A stretch of DNA of 64,000 bases from Vigna angularis. Lineage: Eukaryota > Streptophyta > Magnoliopsida > Fabales > Fabaceae. Of this stretch, positions 57,626-64,000 are shown one piece after another (position 1 is the stretch's first letter; each line of letters opens with the position of its first letter). A program made the translations under genes and the position numbers. Under the pieces are notes generated by a model. The model saw only the letters and a program-made list of their open reading frames with translations, searched no databases and was not told the origin of the DNA. Where the stretch lies: assembly GCF_016808095.1 (NCBI RefSeq), contig NC_068971.1, forward strand, positions 23,114,501-23,178,500, written 5' to 3'.

Positions 57626-57888
57626 AATTGGGGCTACAGTAGGGATGACAGAGAAAATATTGGAGTGAGAAAAATGAAAGAGAAAGGGTTGAGAGGAATG
57701 AGAGAGGTGAGTAAGGGTTTGGGGGGTTTCTTTTTTTTTTTTTAGTTTTGAGAATGAAAATTATTAAAATACCCTTAACCTTAAAACTTAGAATCCATGA
57801 TATATAAGGATATTTTTGTCTACTAAAACACGGTACACATTGCTAAAATGTACCAACTGAAAAACAGGCGTACGCGCGTTAGCAAATC

Positions 57889-58865
<977 letters not shown>

Positions 58866-60776
58866 GCCGTGTTGACTTGAAGGTATTTACACATTTTTGC
58901 GAACGACGATTTGAAATGAATGTTGTGTTCGTTTCAAAAGAATTGCGCGGAACGATTTGGAAGGATTTGGGGAATGATTCACTTTTCAATCACCCACAAA
59001 TGTGGTGGGATTTGGAGGTATTTAGAGGGATCCAATTTAAAAGGTTTAAACTGCCCTCCTAATTCAATATAATTCTACTTGCAATTATCACATTACTATA
59101 ATTGATTTTAGGCAAGTATTTGTTGTTTTTGGCTTTGTAGAATTGGTGGTAGATGAAAAAGATAAGGTTAATGGCCATACGAAGACGAAGAAGGAAGTGA
59201 TTGATGAAGAACACACGTGATTGGAGCTGAAGAAGATGAAGAACATGAAACTGTACACTGTTCCAAGAAACCATATTCGGTTCCAGCCATATAAAGAAGA
59301 ACAAGGGAACCTGTATTCAATTCCCATTTATTTATATTCGGTTCCCATTCTTCAGAAGAGGCTTATTCGATTTTCAAAGTCTGTATTCGGTTCCGGCACT
59401 GTGGTCTCCACGTTCGACCTCCACGAAGACTCTCTCCTCACTCCACACCATCGCCAACTTCACCTTCTTCAGTCCCCCGACCGCAAGATTGGAACAGTAG
59501 ATGTCCAATCTGCCAAGTTCCTCGTTGCCGCTGCACGGATCGCGACCCTCTCCATGCTAGGGAGGCAGCTGTGGCCAGGAAGAGGGCCAAGGAGGCCCTT
59601 TGCGAGTTCCTCTTTTGGTTCAACTGCTTGTTTATCCATCTGCTTGTTTATCCATCTGCTTTCTTGTTGTTGTGGTAGACACTAGACACTGTCACCCCTG
59701 TTGCTAGGATGCATAATGAGAGATGAATAAAGAAGGCTAGTAATCCATTATTATATTAATTAGTTGGACCAATTAGCTAGTTAGTTTGATTATAAATAGG
59801 GACTTAGATTTGGCGAGAGTTATTTTTGTAAATTTTTTCAAGTGAAAAGGAGAAGGAGTAATCCTTTGTGGAGGAGAAATCCCTTGAAGAGAAGAACATT
59901 ACAAAAATTAACCTAAGCATAGTGTCCAACTTTGATCTTTAGAATATATCTTAGAAATAATGATGGTAGAGAAGGACTTGGTCAGGATCTTGATCTTTAG
60001 AGTCACGTATCTTGGAAATAATGATGTGTGTGAATTAATTATTTTATTGGTTATTAATTTAAAATATACTAATAAAATTAAATAAAAAATTTATAAACTA
60101 TAATTCATTCCTAAATTTTAAAAAAAAATCTTTGTTGTTTATTTTTTTATATTGTTTGAATTAAAATGTAATTAATAATTTAGTAAATAATTTATTCATA
60201 AAAGCTAGTGTAGCCTCATAGTAATTTATTAAATAATTTAGTAAATTAATTTATTAATAATTTAGTAAATCATAGTCCTCAACACAAGCATCCTCTGCAA
60301 TATTCTAACTTCCTTTAATTATTTGTTTTGTCAAAACTATTTAATTTTACTTCGATAACAAATAAAATCATACCACCACTTGACACTAAATTATATTACA
60401 TTTAAAAATAATTTCATTTTACTAAATTACAATTTTTTTACATTTTTAAAATTAATTTTAATAATTAATTTTAATATTTTACTCTTTATAAACATTTTTA
60501 CAATTAAATATAATATTAAAAATTATCATTTTATATTACTTTAATAACTAGAGGCATTTTGGTAATCTTTAATTTCTACCAATAATTTTTTTTTTAAAAC
60601 TATCACATCAATCAAATCCTACACTATTTCTCACAAACTTTACCTTTAAATTCACTCTCAATTACCTTCAAATCCACTCAAATAAACACAAAAAAATTTA
60701 CCCTTAAATCCCCTCAAATTCATTCAATCACTCTCCCCCAAATCATCTCCTCCAAACTCCCTCAAGTGAACACAGC
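58866..60776. mobile_element. probable TIR element with diverged ends (GCYGTGTTSACTTGA)
   Basis: Left end GCCGTGTTGACTTGAAGG and right end CCCTCAAGTGAACACAGC are diverged complements. GATTTGGGG- and AGTGATT-like words recur inside each arm. A clear target duplication was not found. The interior includes a GC-richer ORF-bearing part (59221-59685) and LTR-like sequence (59700-59960). Class uncertain (MULE or hAT). Confidence 0.45.
59221..59685 (+). other. open frame of 154 aa in the TIR element, unrecognised
   Basis: The frame starts MELKKMKNMKLYTVPRNH and includes a DLHEDSLLTPHHRQLHLL stretch, then Ala/Arg- and Cys/Leu-rich ends. The GC-rich middle (59400-59620) may be captured host DNA. Overlapping minus-strand frames are also open. 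No family assigned; coding status doubtful. Confidence 0.3.
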
Positions 60777-60948
60777 ATAAGCGACATTAATTTCCTAACA
60801 AGAAAATAATGGCACAAATCAGGAATAACCTTAATAAGAGTATCTACAACTTGAAACTAAGCATTAGTTTGAAGGATTAAAATAATATGGTAATTATAAG
60901 CCTCATGGATAAACTCACAAGCTATTTCAACATGCTTATGAACATATA

Positions 60949-61565
60949 TGTATAGAGTATAATGTATACCGAACGACTACTAATTGTTAACCATTCGTCA
61001 CTGCCACAATAATGGTCAATCAGGCCATCATCCACTACATCAACTAAGATCAACCGCGTTAAATGATGTTGGGCCATAATTGGGCCAACACTTAAGGTAT
61101 TATTGGGCCAGTAGTCCAACAGAGGATAAAATAATCAAAGATATCTAATTAAACATATTGATAAGCTGTTTATGAGTAACTGACCGAATCTAATGTTGAA
61201 TCTAAAGGTAAGTCTGTTTTTATTTTATTGGGCCTGTATCAGTTCAGGATCCATGATGTGACTTATAAATATAAGGTCAGGGCCAGTAGCCAGGTACGTT
61301 CTACTGAGTTCACAATACTCAATTACAATAAATACAAAACATTCATTTATGAGCAAAAGCTCCTTCAACAGACGCCTAACTTGAGCGTCAGAGTGCCTTT
61401 GCAAGTACCTCCCCCCTCGGTCAAGATTGAAGTCCACAAAACAGCCAATACTGAAGGCAACCGAGTGGCCTAGACTAGAAGCAGACAAGCGGAGCACACA
61501 ACTCAAGCGTCAAAGTCACGTCAGAAAGGTTAGTGTCTCGGTCCCACAAAATCCCTACCGAAACA
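60949..61565 (+). repeat. 5' LTR of the non-coding element
   Basis: 617 bp from TGTATAGAG to CCGAAACA, ending just before the primer-site-like sequence. TATAAATA at 61264 is a likely TATA box. Confidence 0.82.
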
Positions 61566-61568
61566 TTT

Positions 61569-61586
61569 TGGCACCTACTGTGGGGC
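61569..61586 (+). other. primer-binding-site-like sequence
   Basis: TGGCACCTACTGTGGGGC resembles the TGGCGCCCACCGTGGGGC form common after plant Ty3 LTRs. The tRNA was not determined. Confidence 0.6.
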
Positions 61587-62319
61587 TGAGCGGCATCCCA
61601 TTGAAACTACAAGAAACCAAGACGAACGCTCGGTCTCAACATCACTACGGATCAACACCAGGAAATTTCAGCAAAGCTAAAGCTACACCACATAGGTGAT
61701 CATCTCAACGTGAAATTTCATTAACAAGAAAAGTATTCAAATACATGGATCTCTTCTGCTAACTCGCTTCAACCCTTATTTTCATCTGTTTCTCAAGATT
61801 CAAATTTTTATCAAATCCATTTAATTGGCAGATCTTTTAGCTTTCTTAAAGTAGTAACTTGACAATTTCTATATTACCTTTCTTGTTCAATAATGACATT
61901 GAAGCTTTTACAGCTGCTTCTACGTACTAATGAATTTTCAAGTGTAGTAATCTGTCGCGCCGTCCGGTTCAGCCTCCGCGACATCCGCGTTACCACCGCG
62001 TCGTTCGGTCCAACCCCCGCCGTGCCATTCGGTTGGAGGGCGGTAAATCACCTACAAGCTTATCTGTGACACATTCTAATATGGATTTCAGTTTTGGTCT
62101 TCAAACATTCAACCGAAGACCGAACGGTCTTACTTACTTGGCCGCCGGCCTTATAGCCTAAACTAATTTGATATTAACTATCTCAACTTTTGATTGTGTA
62201 CACTTTTTCTAAACATTCTAATTAGAACCACTATTTTTCTTCAAGTAAAGGTGATAGGACCCGGCGTACAAGCCACCTGATCAAAAGAGAGCTTACCGCT
62301 CGACGAGGAATGTTCTCAA

Positions 62320-62505
62320 CTGCTCGACCACTTGGCCTCACAGGTATTCGACCACACAGCCTTAACCGTTCGACCTTCCATGGCCTCAGGTGTTCAAACA
62401 TTTGGCCATTAGGCCTCACAGGTATTCGGCCGTTTGGCCTCAAAGGTATTCGACCACTCGGCTTCACAAGTATTTAGCCAATCGGTCTTACAGGGCATAT
62501 GACAA
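62320..62505. repeat. degenerate ATTCGGCC / GGCCTCA repeats, left array
   Basis: Variants of CACAGGTATTCGGCCGTTTGG recur at about 25-30-bp spacing. The same motif recurs at 63300-63425. Confidence 0.7.
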
Positions 62506-62599
62506 GGTCATGCACACATCGCATTTAGTCAATCCAGAGTTAACCGTTCGAGCCATCCACAAAACTCAGGGAACGTTCCAAAACGAACTCCTAGGTTCA

Positions 62600-63290
62600 A
62601 AATCGAGTGATGAAGACAGTCCCCCATGGACTTTCAACCGAGCGGTAAAGACAGTCCCCCATGGACAATCACCCGAACGGTGAAGAACAGTCCCCCATGG
62701 ACTATCACCCGAGCGGTGAAAATAGTCCCCCATGGACTATAAATCGAGCGGTAAAGACAGTCTCTCATGGACTATAAACCGAACGGTAAAGACAATCCCC
62801 CATAGACTATAAACTGAACAGTAAAGAAAATCCCCCATGGACTATAAAACGAGTGGTAAAGATAATCCTCCATGGACTATAAACCGAGCAGTAGAGATAG
62901 TCCCCCATGGACTATAAAACGAGTGGTAAAGACAGTCCCCCATGGACTATAAACCGAACAGTAAAGACAGTCCCCCATGGACTATAAAACGAGTGGTAAA
63001 GACAGTCCCTCATGGACTATAAAACGAGTGGTAAAGACAGTCCCCCATGGACTATAAACCAAGCGGTAGAGATAGTCCACCATGGACTATAAACCGAGCG
63101 GTAAAGACAGTCCCCCATGGACTATAAACCGAACGGTAAAGACAGTTTCCCATGAACTATAAAACGAGTGGTAAAGACAGTCCCCCATGGACTATAAACC
63201 GAGCGGTAGAGACAGTCCCACATGGACTATAAACCGAACGGTAAAGACAATCGCTCATGGACTATAAACCAAACGATAAAGGTAGTCCTC
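62600..63290. repeat. 35-bp minisatellite, about 20 units
   Basis: The unit is CCCATGGACTATAAACCG followed by AGCGGTAAAGACAGTCC. Units are in register at 35 bp, with recurring variants (ACGAGTGG or CGAACGG for CGAGCGG). No unique spacers separate the units. NcoI-like CCATGG recurs in most. Confidence 0.95.
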
Positions 63291-63299
63291 AGATGAAGG

Positions 63300-63425
63300 C
63301 TCACTCACAGGTATTCAGCCATTCGGCTTCTCAGGTATTCGGCCATTCGGCGTCACAAGCATTCGGCCATTCGGCCTCACATGCATTCGGCCATTCGACC
63401 TTAGGTATTTGGCCATTCGGCCTCG
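63300..63425. repeat. 25-bp ATTCGGCCATTCGGC tandem repeat, right array
   Basis: Five units of the form CAGGTATTCGGCCATTCGGC. The frame is open and gives a repetitive Gly-His-Ser-Ala ORF that is not a gene. Confidence 0.85.
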
Positions 63426-63657
63426 ACTGCTCGGCCTTCCATGACCTCAAATGTTCAAACATTCGGTCATCCGGCTTCATAACCCAAATTATTGAATGTT
63501 AATTTGATTGACTACATTTTCCTAATCACATGCAGATTCGAATTGTTTTTCCTCTTCAGTACAGGTGACAACATCCTACATAAAAACCGTCTGGCCTCTC
63601 TCAAGCTCATAAGTCCTACAATTAATCATGGCTAAAAGTCGAACGATTAACTCGGAC

Positions 63658-63667
63658 TTGGGGGGCA
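63658..63667 (+). other. polypurine-like tract before the 3' LTR
   Basis: TTGGGGGGCA abuts the TG start of the second LTR at 63668. Confidence 0.7.
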
Positions 63668-64000
63668 TGTATCGAGTATAGTGTATATCGAATGATTACT
63701 AATTGTTAACAGTTTGGTCACTACCACAATAATGGTCAACCAGGCCATCATCCATTACATCAACTAAGGTCAACCGCATTAAATGGTGTTGGGCCATAAT
63801 TGGGCCAGCACTTAAGGTATTATTGGGCCAGTAGTCCAGCAGAAGATAAAATAATCAAAGATATCTGATTAAAGATATTGATAAGTTGTTTATGAGCAAC
63901 TGATCGAATCTAATGTCGAATCTAAAGGTAAATATGTTTTTATTTTATTGGGCCTGTATCAGTTCAGGATCCATGATGTGACTTATAAATATAAGGTTAG
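63668..64000 (+). repeat. 3' LTR of the non-coding element (partial)
   Basis: It begins TGTATCGAGTATAGTG and matches the 5' LTR with scattered differences to the window end (TATAAATATAAGG). The remaining roughly 280 bp lies outside the window. Confidence 0.85.

Larger units (their letters stand above)
60949..64000 (+). mobile_element. non-coding LTR element (LARD-like) with minisatellite interior, cut by window end
   Basis: The 5' LTR is 60949-61565; a second LTR begins at 63668 and runs off the window. The first 330 bp of each can be aligned by eye (TGTATMGAGTATARTGTATA..., GTATTATTGGGCCAGTAGTC, ATTGGGCCTGTATCAGTTC). A primer-site-like TGGCACCTACTGTGGGGC follows the first LTR, and a G-rich purine tract (TTGGGGGGCA) precedes the second. 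The 2.1-kb interior has no gag or pol, only ATTCGGCCATTCGG-type arrays and a 35-bp minisatellite. It must rely on enzymes of an autonomous Ty3-type relative (inference). Confidence 0.85.

Noticed and set aside
62600..63290. Regular 35-bp repeats resembling a CRISPR array
   Set aside because: Units abut directly with no unique spacers, there are no cas genes, and the context is a plant LTR element. It is a minisatellite.
63257..63502. Gly-His-Ser-Ala repeat ORF
   Set aside because: Translation of the 25-bp ATTCGGCC array.

Overview
This is a plant nuclear window. It has spliced genes with GT-AG introns, long AT-rich spacers, (TA)n microsatellites, and LTR retrotransposons and TIR DNA transposons nested in one another. 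The mix of SIRE/Maximus-like Copia gag genes, Tekay-like Ty3 relics and TTCGGCC-rich repeats suggests a eudicot, most likely a legume of the Phaseolus/Vigna kind. The legume call is an inference from remembered repeat families; the species is not identified. No prokaryotic system, CRISPR array, rRNA gene or tRNA gene was found.

Three host genes are intact. (1) 11451-19013, minus strand: a 17-exon LEUNIG_HOMOLOG-type Groucho/Tup1 co-repressor of 782 aa, with a LisH/LUFS start, a Gln-rich middle and WD40 repeats. (2) 32451-39538, plus strand: a 10-exon ROOT UVB SENSITIVE (DUF647) gene of 512 aa, closest to RUS5. Its third intron has been enlarged by two retroelement insertions. (3) 52861-54363, plus strand: a 4-exon PPPDE/DeSI-type desumoylating isopeptidase of 268 aa. 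All three reading frames close exactly across the splice sites given. The three genes have no evident functional link.

Most of the rest is mobile DNA. 2524-6945 is a very young Copia derivative: 1049-bp LTRs with one visible difference, target duplication AGAAA, an intact gag, and almost no pol. It may sit inside an older CACTA-like element that ends near 8393. 21825-24645 is a second deleted Copia element (TSD TAGTT) in which gag is joined to the RT/RNase H end. 28960-31720 is a decayed Ty3 element. 45090-49670 is a decayed, pol-less Copia-type relic with a second ORF. 60949 to beyond the window is a non-coding LTR element whose interior is largely minisatellite.

Four TIR elements look Mutator-like. 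19888-21173 and 56719-57890 both lie inside (AT)n tracts. 26746-28171 has a 9-bp target duplication and carries a fragment of a peptide-N-glycanase A (amidase A) gene, the clearest gene capture in the window. 58866-60776 has weaker, diverged TIRs. The RUS5 intron holds an 890-bp solo LTR (TSD GTGGA) built around a 60-bp minisatellite, and a 415-bp TRIM-like element. Each was inserted into a different copy of a 130-bp host duplication, so the intron keeps its own empty-site records.

The window holds no obvious new enzymatic system. The most unusual material is the Pack-MULE cargo, the gag-only Copia element, the minisatellite-bearing LTR elements and the repeated AATCGATTA motif in the 45-49 kb relic.
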